The notes under the pieces were generated by a model. That model had not been told where the DNA came from. It ran no database searches and saw nothing but the letters and a program-made list of their open reading frames with translations. 64,000 bases of DNA from Gracilariopsis chorda (lineage: Eukaryota; Rhodophyta; Florideophyceae; Gracilariales; Gracilariaceae): positions 62,001-126,000 of the forward strand of contig NBIV01000007.1 of assembly GCA_003194525.1 (NCBI GenBank). Reading direction: 5' to 3'. The translations under genes and the position numbers were made by a program. Below are positions 1 through 10,377 of this stretch, piece after piece. Position 1 is the first letter of the stretch. The number at the start of each line of letters is the position of its first letter.

Positions 1-1650
1 ACAATACCTTAGAGTTCTCCTCCAGGATGGTCGCCAAGGCGTCTTTGGCCTCTTGGTTATGCTGAACCAGCGAGTGGTACCGCGAAGCCCGGCGAGCACA
101 GGATTGGGCGGAACGAAGAGCCTCTACGATACCAGTGGGTTCAATGATACCGACGGACGTGCATACCTTCCTCAGGTCATCGAAGGCCATCGTAATGACC
201 TCTGGAATGACCGGCACGGGAGGCGGAGGAGGTAACATAGGGGCGGAAACCGTCATGGACGTAGGAGGTGAGGAAGCCAAGGAAACGATGGACGCCTCTG
301 GGGCCTCTTCCATGGCAACCTCATGCGCCGGCACGAAAGATAGCGGTACCGATGGGGGCAGTACAGGAACTACTGCCTGCTCCCGGACTGGAGGACGAAG
401 ACGATCTTCGTGAAACCCAATGGCCTGAGGATAGTAATCCGGCACGGACTGACGTGGCTCGTTCACGGGGACAGCCAGCAATGGTTTGGCATGGTAGACG
501 TTCCCGTCGTCATTGCGTAAAGGATGTCGCAGGATGGAAAAGAAGTTGTCGGTGTCGTAATCGTACCAAAAGAACGCGAGGGTCTACGCCCAGTCCACCT
601 GAAGGACATAATCAATTAGGGCCTCGGCCTCTTCAATCTCGTACTCCGTACCCAACACAATGTTCTGCACTCCCAACTCACGGATGAGCCCGATCAAGGA
701 CCGCGGAAGGAGCACGAGTCGGCCTCCAGGACTGGGAAGAACCTGCTCGTTTCAGATACGACAGTCAGCCTCCCAGACGTTAGCTTGGACCCCATAGCGG
801 GCGGTATCCAGAAAGGCCATCAAACAGAACACGGCCAATTCGGCAAAAAGAACCTGCCAGGTCAGCCAGGGGAGACGTTTAGTGAAGTCCCCCTGGAGCT
901 GGTAGGTGTGGTAGGCCACCACGGGCGGAATAGGGACCATAAGAAGATTGGAAACGTGCCAGATGGCAGCCTCAGGTCCGGCGCTGAGTGACGGTACCAT
1001 GAGATATAGAGAAGACCTGCGGGACGGAGTCATATCGTGAAATTCCACTTGATGCCAACAGAAGAAGTACTTGAGGTTGGTTCGAATACGACCATTGGGT
1101 TCGATCATATCATTCCAATAGGTCCGGTTCGATAACCAGTACAAGCGGTCGTATGGGGGTCTGAAGCAGACTAAACCCAGGAGGCTATGACCAAAGGGAG
1201 GAAAGGGGGCCCTACTGTCACCATGCATCGAATACAAGTCCTCCAGGAGCTTGTTGACTCTCCGTAATCAGACTCCTCGACGCAGCGGACGAAGGGCGTA
1301 TCCAGTGGGACCAGATCGCGGCAACGCGCGACCGAACGGGCATCAGCAGGAAGGTGGAGCCAACGGTTGTACCAGGGGTCCTCTTGGGAGTTTTTCTTCG
1401 CACGGGCATAATTGGGGATCGCAGCGAACCGCCGGGCGTCCAAGTATTGATCAGCATACCGCACGAACTCAGCGACTGAACTGGGTAGATGGGTACTACT
1501 CACGGCCATAGGAGTCCGACCCAAAGTGTGGTCGTACTTGTCCCCGAGGTGGACATATGGGGTGCTGGGAACCAGAGCCATGTTGGTCGAGTCTACAATT
1601 ATTGCCACCCGAAGGATACGCTCGAAGCCGTCATAGTGCAAGAGGTAGCC
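1..1650 (-). pseudogene. interrupted coding region of unknown family
   Basis: A protein-like reading frame runs leftward from about 1650 to the window edge, but it is broken in a few places. The upstream half is compact and rich in Trp, Tyr, Asp and Arg. The downstream half passes through an acidic stretch into a Pro/Val-rich linker and then an Ala-rich, helix-like segment at the left edge. I do not recognise the family. The location beside a DNA transposon and decayed duplicates suggests a fossil of a mobile element, possibly the structural-protein part of one, but no reverse transcriptase, integrase or terminal repeat is visible here. It is clearly not an intact gene as given. Family assignment would need a profile search of the segment and of the sequence left of the window. 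Confidence 0.4.
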
Positions 1651-1659
1651 ATGGGAGCT

Positions 1660-2487
1660 TTTTGGATGTTCAAAAGCAAGAAGGGCGCATCCTTGAGCGC
1701 CATCCCGGATCTTTTAAAAAGATCTGAACAGAAATAGTCTTGTGTATCCTTGCAATAGAGCAAAAAAAAGGAAGAGCTGAAGATTGTGGACTGGTTTCTT
1801 TCGAGATTCAGAACTTGAACTAGAAGATGTCTTCTCAACATTGTAGTCATATTGAGACACACGGCAGCAAATATACCACGTTTCGTTTCGCTTGAATGCA
1901 GGGGCAACACGACTCATCCGTTTCCTCAATGCTGCGTCATGTTTCTTCTTCCCGTACGAATTGAGATCAGACATGACAGGCCATCCTATCTTGGAAGAAC
2001 GAAAGTTGGTACAGAAAAGCATGGGACTCGGTTTCGTTCCTCAAATGGGTTGCAGTTAGGAGCCGTAACAACATAAGCGCTCTTCATAAGTTGAGATTCA
2101 GTGAGGCTGACAGGAAGAGAAGGTCTGCGCTCATTGTTTTCACCACAAGACTCGCATGCACCACCTCTAGGCAAGTTCAAAGGATCCCTTGTGACCTCCC
2201 TGTCCATAATCATCACTCTCACAAATACCTCCGGGCATCTCAGAGGCCAGAATTCGGCATGTAGCGGGAAAACAGCGATCAGGTCTGATTCATCAACCTG
2301 TAGAAAGCGGCACTCATGGAGGAGCCGATGGCGGACGCCAGGAAAGCTGGGGACAGTCTCTATTCTCAGTAGAGTGTTGTGTGGGACAACAAAATCTGAC
2401 TTTTTCCCAAGCAGCTGATGTGAGTGTTTTAAGTGGTATGATAACCCTGATTTACGTATTTTCCGCTTTTTCGCGGACTGTACGGTA
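1660..2487. other. spacer with possible gene fragment
   Basis: About 830 bases with no convincing gene. On the minus strand a stretch from 1974 leftward starts with Met and reads a Lys/Arg-rich then Ser-rich peptide. Another stretch (about 2222-1990) holds a CESC pair. Neither has a recognisable domain and they lie in different frames. They may be exons of an unknown gene or remains of the interrupted region to the left. Confidence 0.3.
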
Positions 2488-2520
2488 GGGTTTAGCGGTC
2501 AGAAGGGCTTAATTTCAGAC
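2488..2520 (+). repeat. left terminal inverted repeat of the pogo-like element
   Basis: About 32 bases matching, in inverted orientation, 4690-4722. The core AGCGGTCAGAAGGGCTT is identical in both ends; the outermost bases and the AT-rich tail differ slightly. Confidence 0.75.
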
Positions 2521-3033
2521 ACACACTGCGATTCAGAAAAAGGCGATTTTGAAGCTGCTTTGGGACAAAATATTGCATCCCATAAAATCAAAATGCGGTG
2601 CAATGAGGCCAAGGGCCTTATTTGAGACGACGCTACAGCCATCCCCAGCGATTAGTTTTGCAGCTTATCCAGGCATGCGCGATCTGCGCAAGCCTCTTGG
2701 TACTCGTGGTCCTTCCTCTAGCCCAACCCGTAAGTTTCCACGTCTTTGTTTGGCTTGTCGACATCTCACTAACTTATTTATCGGCACACTGTCATCTTGC
2801 ATACTCTAGAACAGCGGCGGCAGATTCTCGTCTACACACTTCCGATACAAGCGCTTTGTTCTCCCCTCCATTTTCCATGGTGAGGAATCGCATTCTTTCT
2901 CCATACTGGTGGAGTTATGCGGATGCTTGTTATCATTAAATTTGCTCTGAGTGAGTGTTAAAGCTAAATTTCCGCCATCACTAGCAACTTTTCGGCGGAC
3001 CACACGAACTGGAACACGCAGAGGCACTGCGTC

Positions 3034-4535
3034 TCATATAAATCGATTTGTTGAGCGATTATTCTGGAGTATATTCTCTACTTCTGTGACTGCGGCAGTT
3101 GGATTAACGTGAGAAGATAATGCGTCCTGGATCTTTCGGCAAATCGTTTCGTCTCTGGTTCGGAGCCGATTGGAAGATCTGGCCTCAACTGAATCCGTTT
3201 CAACTTTCCGACTCTTCGAATCAGCTCGCATTTCCAATTTCTCACGTATTATGTCGACGAAGATGTTATCCATCGGCCAAATCCAAACGTCAACAAAGCT
3301 TTTCTTCACAACTTCAGTCGTAATTGTTCGATATACAGCAATGGCCAGTTTCATTTTGAAACACATATTGGCAATGGAAAACTCTCCGATTTCAAAGAGA
3401 AAATCATGAACTGACCTCGTTTTTTCTTTGCAATGTTTATTAATATGGGAATCACAATGCTGAAGGAAATGTGAAGTATTGGCGGGAAGTTGAAGGACAT
3501 TTATGTTTACCTTCTCGCATTCTACCAACCAATCTGTACCTTTGAGAGACCTATACCCATCAAGCAAGAGCAATAGTGACCTTGAAGGCGACACGACCTG
3601 ACGCGCAAATTCTGCAAATGCTTCACTACATGTTTCAAAGTTCAACGACCATACTTCTCTTTGGTGACCATCGAACGACTGTACCGGTTTGATTCAAGGT
3701 ATGGTAACAAAACCAATTGTACCTTGGAGACCAAAGACTAACAGTACCCTGTTCGATTTCTTCCATTCATTTCGATATACGCTTTTTCCTTCTGCGATAC
3801 GAAAAGGTGGTACAAGTTTCCCAGAGCTTGAATCAATCACAAAGGCAGTGAGATGCTTGCCGTTTTCTTTCAGATCATGACGTCTGTCGGAAAGATGACT
3901 ATTGAAAGCTGAAAATGCTTTCAATCTACGATCATGCGAAGCATTCACAGCTGTCTCGTCTAAATTCCAGATACGATCTGGATCTTGGAAAATTTCAGGT
4001 TGTTGTTTTTGGAGCTCTCGTAGAAGTGCAATAAGCGTCTTCAAATGGTCGATACTCTCACCGGTAAAGTGCTTATGAGACATATCCTCGGTCTAACTAA
4101 ATGTTAGAGAACAGTTCCTTGCAGGGAGTGAACGAATGGCTGCATCAGAGGGAACACCATGCTGTTATCCAACCCGTTTATTGACGGTTACAACTGCGAT
4201 TAGACTTTTCATTTGGTTTGCATCGAATGCAAATCTGCGCTGCTCAACATAAATAACGCGCCTAAGAATCGCTTCTTCTTCTGTTCTGCTGAGAGTGGCT
4301 GGTCTGCCTGGTTTTAAGTCTAAAAGTTTCAGGAGCGTGTGACGTTTGGTTCTGTTTGTCAATTTTGTTGCTTGGAACAAGCGATAGGTTGTCGCACGTG
4401 AAAGATGACAAACTGACGCGACGTTGCGTGGGGTGCAGCCGCATTTGAAGAGTGCTACCGCGCGAACGCAGTTGCTTGCTCCTTGCTTCTACGTTCGAGA
4501 TTGTGTTTCAGACGGGCTGTTTGACGCCGCATGGA
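3034..4535 (-). pseudogene. DDE transposase of the pogo-like element, disrupted
   Basis: Would bind the element ends and catalyse cut-and-paste transposition. The N-terminal part (about 4470-4370) reads as a helix-turn-helix: VALFKCGCTPRNVASVCHLS followed by RATTYRLFQ. The catalytic core shows IWNLDETAV (first Asp), LLLLDGYRSL (second Asp) and HCDSHINKHCK (third Asp), with 35 residues between the last two, a DD35D arrangement typical of pogo/Tigger-like enzymes. LPANTSHFLQ precedes the third Asp, as the family expects. From about 4470 to 3034 everything is in a single frame but interrupted by in-frame stops near 4165, 4090 and 3680. A Met-started N-terminus at about 4533 lies in a neighbouring frame. 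All three catalytic acidic residues survive, so decay is recent. It is a plain DNA transposon gene, not functional as read. Confidence 0.8.
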
Positions 4536-4689
4536 AGCGGCATGGTTGTGCAGCAACTTTTCTTGGGTTGAGGGGAAGGGAGTTGGGCGCGGTGTTGAAC
4601 GGTGTGGGAATCTTGGGCCAGGGTATAGTGGAAGCGCTAGGATAGGAGAATACGTTCATTTGCAGTTGCACCGTCTCAAATAAAGCCCT

Positions 4690-4722
4690 TTCCCAAATGA
4701 AGCCCTTCTGACCGCTAACCCT
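4690..4722 (-). repeat. right terminal inverted repeat of the pogo-like element
   Basis: Partner of the left end at 2488-2520. On the minus strand it begins TAAGGGTTAGCGGTCAG. The AAGGGTTAGC start is also the core of palindromic motifs found in several other spacers of this window. Confidence 0.75.
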
Positions 4723-4857
4723 TACATTGAGAAAACCCCCTCTCTCTCTTAGACAAACCAACAGCTTTTCTGGCCATGTCCTTAATATTGATTCGGCGTC
4801 AGAGCTCTGCCTCTCTCGGAGAGGCGGGTGCTCTCAACGCCGGGATGCCGCTCTTCT

Positions 4858-5900
4858 GCGGAGACAACTGGATAGTCTAAAGAACGATTTGAAGACAGTT
4901 ATGAAGAGGGTGAAGGAGATACGCTGGTAGGGCATAGAAGGAATGCTTTTCGTCCGTGAGTAGCGGCTAACCCTGAGCGCAGAATGTGGGAGGTTGCCGT
5001 ATTGGGACTAGTTCGGCTTCAGAAGCAGTGACAGTTTCTCTCTTTCGAAAAAAGGTTAGCGGTAGCCTCTTTGTGGTAGAAGAACGTGTCCTGTGTATGC
5101 GTATGGAGACTGAAACACAATACGTGGCTGATGGTGCAGATGCCCGTGCTGCGTACGCTAGCAGTGGCGGTCAGTGGAAGTTGGATGATTCTGAGCTACG
5201 TACCCATCGAATGGAGCGAAGTCCAAAACACCTTTTTGTTAGGGTACGCTTTTTGCACGATGCGAGTTGTGCGTTCGTTGTGCTTCTCGGCAAGCAATCG
5301 TGTTCACTGTAGAGTCACTGTGATATATATTTTCGCAAAGAGTATGGACAGAACAGCCGAAGAGAAATCGTTCGATATCCGTTTGAAGCTCACTTGGTGC
5401 TCCTTGTCATCTCTCTTGTTGGTGTTGGTCACTCTGTGTCATGGCTTCCGAGATACAGCTCTTCACTGCGGGGCTATGCGCTGTCCGACCGCACGTGCAG
5501 AAACGGTGGGCGGAAGACTGGATTAAGTGTTAAGCCGCATGCTCGTCATTGTCTTGATATGTATCGTTACGACGGGTTTCCAGGAGTCCCTGTATGTTCT
5601 TCAGATTCCACCGTCATCTATTTTCGCCGAACAACTTGGTGTGGATTTCATCATGGTCGCCATCGAGTTTGAAATTGGCTGGCATGTTACTCAGTTCTGA
5701 GCTTGTGCTTTGCCTGGATACTGAAGTACACGCAAAATGGTGGCAATCCATATACCCAGCCGCAAGTTGTTCACAACGCCACCTACCATACTGCACATGA
5801 TCTGCTTGGGACAGAGACGGGTTTGGCCGTATTCACCCACCATGTTGCACTACAAGGGGCGTGAGGCCAAGCGACGGGAGTCCAAGTGCCGCTAGGCCTA
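4858..5900 (+). repeat. decayed partial copy of the 9495-11250 segment
   Basis: The end of the APH-kinase gene (about 4858-4930), its downstream spacer and the neighbouring membrane-protein gene are repeated here from the segment at 9495-11250, in the same order and orientation. The copy starts about 135 bases right of the transposon end, lacks nearly all of the kinase gene, and lost roughly 300 bases from the middle of the membrane-protein gene. Small extra inserts near 4962 and 5052, carrying TAGCGGCTAACCCT-like and GGTTAGCGGTAGC sequences, are absent from the other copy. Confidence 0.85.
5344..5894 (+). pseudogene. truncated copy of the membrane-protein gene at 10378
   Basis: Begins with Met and the same Asp-Arg-x-Ala-x-Glu-Lys opening as the copy at 10378. 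A 4-base length difference in the first hydrophobic segment shifts the frame. The middle transmembrane region is deleted (join near 5695), and the tail, which corresponds to the ending of the longer copy, no longer stays open. It is about 80-85 percent identical by eye to the second copy over the aligned parts. A dead paralogue. Confidence 0.75.
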
Positions 5901-6983
5901 CCAAAGTGAGACGGTGCAGGACGCTGAATAGATCTGGATACCTGAAACAGAGGGGTGTGGCGTAAGAACCGCGCACACCAGCTGTGTGTTGGAGGTTTGT
6001 CTCGGATTACCAAGGGTGTTCGTTGGTGCGCTGAACTACTTAGTTTCTGGCCACTCTTGCGGAATGGGCGAACGTTGAAAACATCTGTGTGTCGTTTTTG
6101 ACACAGTATTTGATGGAAAGCTCATGCTCTGAGGCCTTTTCTTGTGAAGCGAATACATGGATGACATATTTGGGGAGAAGACACAAAGACGCGTAGAACG
6201 TAGTTTTCTATTCTACACATACTTGGTGTGGTCTAGTGCAGTACGGTGGCAGGTTTGCTGGAAGGATAGGCTCAATGAGCGAGAAGGAGCTGTGTCAGTT
6301 TGTGTCTGCAGAGAGTTGTCGAGCATGGAGAAGTCAATCTATGTACCGAAGTTAAGTTAAGGATAGCTAGGTGTTGTAGCGTGTTCTCCTCGTGCTTTGG
6401 GTCACACATGGGTGCGAGCCACAGTGTGTGACTCCGTGTGAATCAAATCACATGACAAGTTGCATTGTTGTCCTGATTCCTTTAAGACAATAAAATCGTG
6501 CAACTTGAAAGAAGGCTGACGATCATCCGTGACTGTGGCTGCCATCTGCAGATATTCTCAGTCCACGGCGCGCACTTGTGCAAAACTCATTGGGCGTTAC
6601 ACGATATATATCGCGATATCGCTCGTGTGCCATCCGCCTCCCCATCTTAACGAAGGTAAGTGCGGCCATGTGCTTCACCTGGATGACAAGCTCGGAGATT
6701 CCCACACCATTGAGGAAGAATCGAAAGATGGTTTTCTTTTGCAGAGACATAAATGCGATACACCCTTGGTTCACATTGAGTTGAAGATTGGTCATATCTG
6801 CGAGACGTGTAGTACACTATCGATCTGCTACAAAAGGTGCAGTGTGTAACAATTATTCTAAGCACTGGGGAGTCGGTGAGAAGAGACCAATCTGCGATAC
6901 ATACTACCTTGAACGGGTTACCTTGGACGTGGTACAACGATTCTGGTTACGCTTGGCTCAAGAAGCTGGAAATTTCGATTAAG
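5895..6983. other. spacer with candidate untranslated exon or small gene
   Basis: No confident gene. A good plus-strand intron signal lies at about 6655-6744 (AACGAAG/GTAAGT ... TTTTCTTTTGCAG) and might belong to the 5-prime leader of the zinc-finger gene that starts at 6984. The minus strand over the same bases carries a Met-started 75-codon frame (about 6750-6523), so the true strand is undecided. The palindromic ATATATCGCGATATCGC at about 6603-6619 is notable. Confidence 0.3.
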
Positions 6984-7602
6984 ATGAGCAACAATTCTCA
7001 AAACGCCTCTTCGTCTTCTGGAAGTAGCAATGCCAATCCTCCAACGACCCAGCATGTGAGCCAACTACCATCAGGGTCTAATCAAACTTCCACCACTAAA
7101 CGTTTCCCATGTCCTCATTTTCACTGCGACAAGTACGTCTGTACTCCTAGCGGGTTCTACTCACACTCAAAATTGTTTACTAACAAAATATGCTTGTATT
7201 TGTGCCGTTGTTGTACCTAGGATATGTGCAACGAAGGGTATGTTGTTATGATATTTTGGTCTCTACTAATACTGGCATGACTAACATACTGGTTCGAAAT
7301 TACAAATCATCTTTATCAAGCCACTTAAACCATTATCACAGAGGTGGCCTTCATGGTCTGCCATACAAGTGCAAGCACTGCCCTTTCACTTACGGTTCTC
7401 CATCAGGCCTACAAGGCCACGTGAAATCTAGGCATGTATGTTCATTTCCTCTTGTTTCAGATATACCAAAGCTAACGTCGTAGAGCCACTTTTCCCAAAT
7501 TTGCAGAGTGACGTGCGATATGTGTGTGACCATCCAAACTGTGGACTTTCTTACAACCAAAAGAAATCGCTCACGGATCACAAGAAGAAGAAAAACCACT
7601 AA
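6984..7602 (+). CDS. small C2H2 zinc-finger protein, three exons
   Basis: Probable nucleic-acid-binding protein of about 133 residues, perhaps a transcription factor. Proposed exons are 6984-7174, 7321-7435 and 7507-7602; phases agree at both joins. The first 40 residues are Ser/Asn/Thr-rich. Three zinc fingers follow: CPHFHC...H (its last His supplied after the first intron), YKCKHC...HVKSRH (C-x2-C-x12-H-x4-H) and YVCDHPNC...HKKKKNH (C-x4-C-x12-H-x5-H), the protein ending in a Lys-rich tail. The second intron (GTATGT...TTTGCAG, 71 nt) is convincing. The first intron uses a weak GTTTAC donor, with CTAAC about 40 bases before its acceptor, so that join is tentative; a GTACGT donor at about 7134 is an alternative. 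No DNA target can be inferred. Confidence 0.65.
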
Positions 7603-7756
7603 CGGAAGAATCTGTACTGCTGAATGCATTCGATTACCTGCGGGGTTTTCTGATGATTTGAGAGACATTATAAGCAAGAGAAAATCGTGCTTGTCAGACA
7701 CAGTGAAAGAAGTTGTTTTTCGACAGAGTGCTAGCAATATGTAGTGAATATATACT

Positions 7757-7870
7757 AAAGGGTTAGCAGCGCTAACTTTCTACAAGGATTTCCAGCCAGA
7801 GATAGCAACCTATCCTTCCAGCACAAACGGCAAAGGGTTAGCGGTATCCCTATAACCCTTAACCGCTAGC
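7757..7870. promoter_or_regulatory. palindromic AAGGGTTAGC motif cluster upstream of the kinase gene
   Basis: Two inverted-repeat motifs: AAAGGGTTAGC-AGC-GCTAAC at 7757-7776, and AAAGGGTTAGCGGT followed by AACCCTTAACCGCTA at 7832-7868. They lie 225-340 bases before the start at 8096. Similar palindromes occur at 10016, 10189 and 43501. They could be transcription-factor sites or short remnants of transposon ends. Confidence 0.45.
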
Positions 7871-8095
7871 TCTCTGACCGTTTGCGACAGTACAAAAAGT
7901 CCAAAATAGATACAGTTACATACAAAGCCACAGAGATTACGTTTTTTTTGGACGCCACCGTTCGTGCAATTCGCCCTTTCAGAGATTTCACGGATGCCAT
8001 ACACTCCACTCGAAACCCCTGAACCACCGAGTAAACAGCCGAACACCTCCACGAGAACAGCCCTGTGATTAGCGAAGAGAAAGCACTTGGACCAA

Positions 8096-9564
8096 ATGGG
8101 GGTTTTGCTTAAGAGAGAACATGTGTGCCCTCCAGATAGAGAACAAGTTGCGTACACCGGCCTGCTCGTTGACCCCATGAACTTTCTGGTTATCGTACAA
8201 CGCAAGGACGACAAGTACCTGTTTCCTCGTGTGAATTCTCCAGAGGTACCATTTCGAGGTCGACTTATGAGCGAATGTTTCAGTCAAGATTCGAAGAGCT
8301 CACGGGAACTCGATATGATCTTGTGTTTTTGTACTGTACCAGGAATGAGATATTATCGAGGGGTGTGGCGGGAATGCATAGAGCCATTTTTGAGTGTGTC
8401 GCTCCTATCGATCCAGAAACCGACGAACCGGTTAAACCGGCGTCTGAAGAGTATGAATGGATGCCTATCCCTGAAGCGTGGAGGCTAGTATTAGATGGCG
8501 AAAAATGGATAGATATTGAAGACATTATGGCAGTACAGGACTTGAACAGGGATGAGTCCTTGGAGATGCGTGAAGACGAGTTACGGCCATGGGAACTTCC
8601 AACTTGGTTTGATACGACTACCAAAGAGGCGTCTTCTGTTCTACATAAACTGGGCTATACGACCAAGGACTTTTTTGAACAGCACACGGTGAGTTGCCAC
8701 TCTACCGTATTGAGAGTGGAGACAGAAAAGGGAAGAGTGTACTTGAAGGCGAGCAACAAGAATGAGGGAAGGGTGACGGAATACATAGGAGGGTTTGCTC
8801 CATATTTGGCTCGAAAACCGCTGTACGTGAACGCAGAGAAGGAATGGATGCTGATGGAAGACTATGGTAAAGCACTGTTTGAGAAGTTTACGCGAAGTGA
8901 CTACGAGAAGCTTGTTCCACTACACGGAAAACTACAACTGGAGTCTCGGGATCACATCGCAGAATTGATAGCAGCTGGGGTGGAGCAAGTAGATGTGGAG
9001 GGCTTGATTTCAAAGTTTGGAAAAATGCTTGAAGATGAAGAAGTGCGTAGTGGGCTGCGGGAGATGAAAGGGTTTTCGAATGTAGATGAGGAGGGGAAGG
9101 CGGAGTTAAGTAAGTACTTTGAGGCAGTGTGTGAGTTTTTGAGGTGGATGTACGAGCCTGGAAGGTTTCCTCTTGCTTTAGTTCACGGAGATGTACATGA
9201 TGGAAACATTATCAGATGCAGAGGTGATGAAGGTGAGCTGATATTGTTTGACTGGGATGCTGCGAGAATCGACATACCTTTCATTGACGTAGTATTTCTG
9301 GAAACTGAGGTAAGACCTGAGAAGGACCAGAAGAACGACGGTATTGACTGGTACCTGGAACTATGGAGGGAATATGGATCAATCTCGGAGCTTCGTCAGA
9401 TGTGCACGGATTGTGTTACTAAGAGAAATCTTGTATGGGCGACTGACCTGTTTCACTACGCCAAGAAGTATTGCGAGATTCCTTTGTTCACCGTAAGGCA
9501 ACTAGAAGGTCTGAAGATTAATTTGGAGACAGTTCTAAAGAGGATGAAGGAGATACGCGGGTAG
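8096..9564 (+). CDS. Nudix-like domain fused to an APH-type kinase
   Basis: About 471 residues with one short intron. The C-terminal two thirds look like an aminoglycoside/choline-type phosphotransferase: LVHGDVHDGNII carries the Brenner motif (catalytic Asp, Asn) and LILFDWDAAR the metal-binding DWD. Such kinases phosphorylate small hydroxyl or amino compounds; the substrate here is unknown. The N-terminal 150 residues (FLVIVQRKDDKYLFPR, then SRFEELTG, later EYEWMPIPEAW) resemble a Nudix fold in strand order, but the Nudix box is incomplete, so hydrolase activity is doubtful. The frame changes near 8230-8283. A 53-nt intron with GTGAAT donor and TTTCAG acceptor joins both frames in phase and gives a sensible protein; a 38-nt alternative starts at GTACCA (8243). 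The last 20 codons and downstream sequence are repeated at 4858. Neighbour of a membrane-protein gene duplicated with it. Confidence 0.65.
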
Positions 9565-9859
9565 GGCATGGAAGAAATGCTTGTCGCCCATGAGTTGCGC
9601 AGAATTTGGGAGGTGGCCGTACTGGGAGTAGTTCAGGTTCATAAGAAGGGACACATTCTGCTTTTGGAGAAGGAAGGTAGGCAGGTTATGGTGGACGAAG
9701 CTCATGTTGTGTATGCGTATGGAGACTGAAATGGGTGACATGGCCGATATGGCAGTTATTCGAGCTGTGTAAGTCGCAGGATCCCGCAACGGAGTTTAGA
9801 TGGTTTTGAGCTACGAGTCTATCGGATGAAGAGAAATCCGTAGGGCATCGTAACATGGA

Positions 9860-10255
9860 CGTTAAAAGACGGCTAGGGGGTGGTGAGCGAGTGTGGTCTG
9901 TGGGCCTTGGTGCCGCGTGGGGGCGTTCGTTCCTCTGCCACGCCATGACTTGAGTGAGGGTCGTCAGTCAGTGAACTGCTTGTAAGAAGCGAAGGGTACG
10001 ACAGTCGGTGACAAGAAGGGTTAGCATTAACCCTTAGCACTCTCACCGTCACACAGTGCAGCCGTGAGTGTTGTCACCGAGCGCCAACATCTCAGTACTA
10101 TTCGAAGCAGTGGACAACGCTGAGTGGATTGGATGGAGTGGATGGCAAGATGATGCGCAAAGCCGCAACCGTGCTCTAGGGAGTTGGTAAGGGTTAGCGG
10201 TTAACCCTTCAACCCTTTACCTTCCTCAATTCGCTTGTTCGTTCAACCTTATCAA
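9860..10255. other. segment present in only one of the two paralogous copies
   Basis: Relative to the copy at 4858, this copy contains about 390 extra bases. They hold two near-perfect palindromes with arms AAGGGTTA and TAACCCTT, at 10016-10035 (4-base spacer) and 10189-10209 (5-base spacer). No reading frame of note. Either a short non-autonomous insertion or sequence lost from the other copy. Confidence 0.5.
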
Positions 10256-10377
10256 GGGTGCAAAGGCAGCTTACCAAGTTACATTTCTGCGCAAGATGCG
10301 AGTTGGGCGTTGGTTGTGTTACTGGAGGAGCAACATTGTTCACCACAGAATCACTGTTACACATATTCGCACAAAGT

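Larger units (their letters stand above)
2488..4722 (-). mobile_element. pogo-like (Tc1/mariner superfamily) DNA transposon, lightly decayed
   Basis: A 2.2 kb element bounded by inverted ends. The left end reads GGGTTTAGCGGTCAGAAGGG and the right end, reverse complemented, AGGGTTAGCGGTCAGAAGGG. The match continues to about 30 bases. TA dinucleotides flank both sides (2486-2487 and 4723-4724), as expected for Tc1/mariner/pogo target duplication. A second, subterminal inverted block around TTATTTGAGACG (near 2618 and near 4675) supports the boundaries. Inside is a minus-strand DDE transposase. Recognisable ends and an almost continuous transposase frame argue for a fairly recent insertion that is now defective. 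Confidence 0.8.

Noticed and set aside
1079-1115. GGTTCGAATAC/GGGTTCGATCA as tRNA T-arms
   Set aside because: They lie inside the interrupted coding region and no acceptor stem or anticodon arm can be folded around them by eye.
6523-6849. Minus-strand 75-codon frame versus plus-strand intron 6655-6744
   Set aside because: Both cannot be right and neither gives a recognisable protein; left as an unresolved spacer.
10016-10209. Telomere-like repeat interpretation of AAGGGTTAG motifs
   Set aside because: The motifs are palindromic and isolated, never tandem arrays of TTAGGG; interstitial telomere sequence is not supported.
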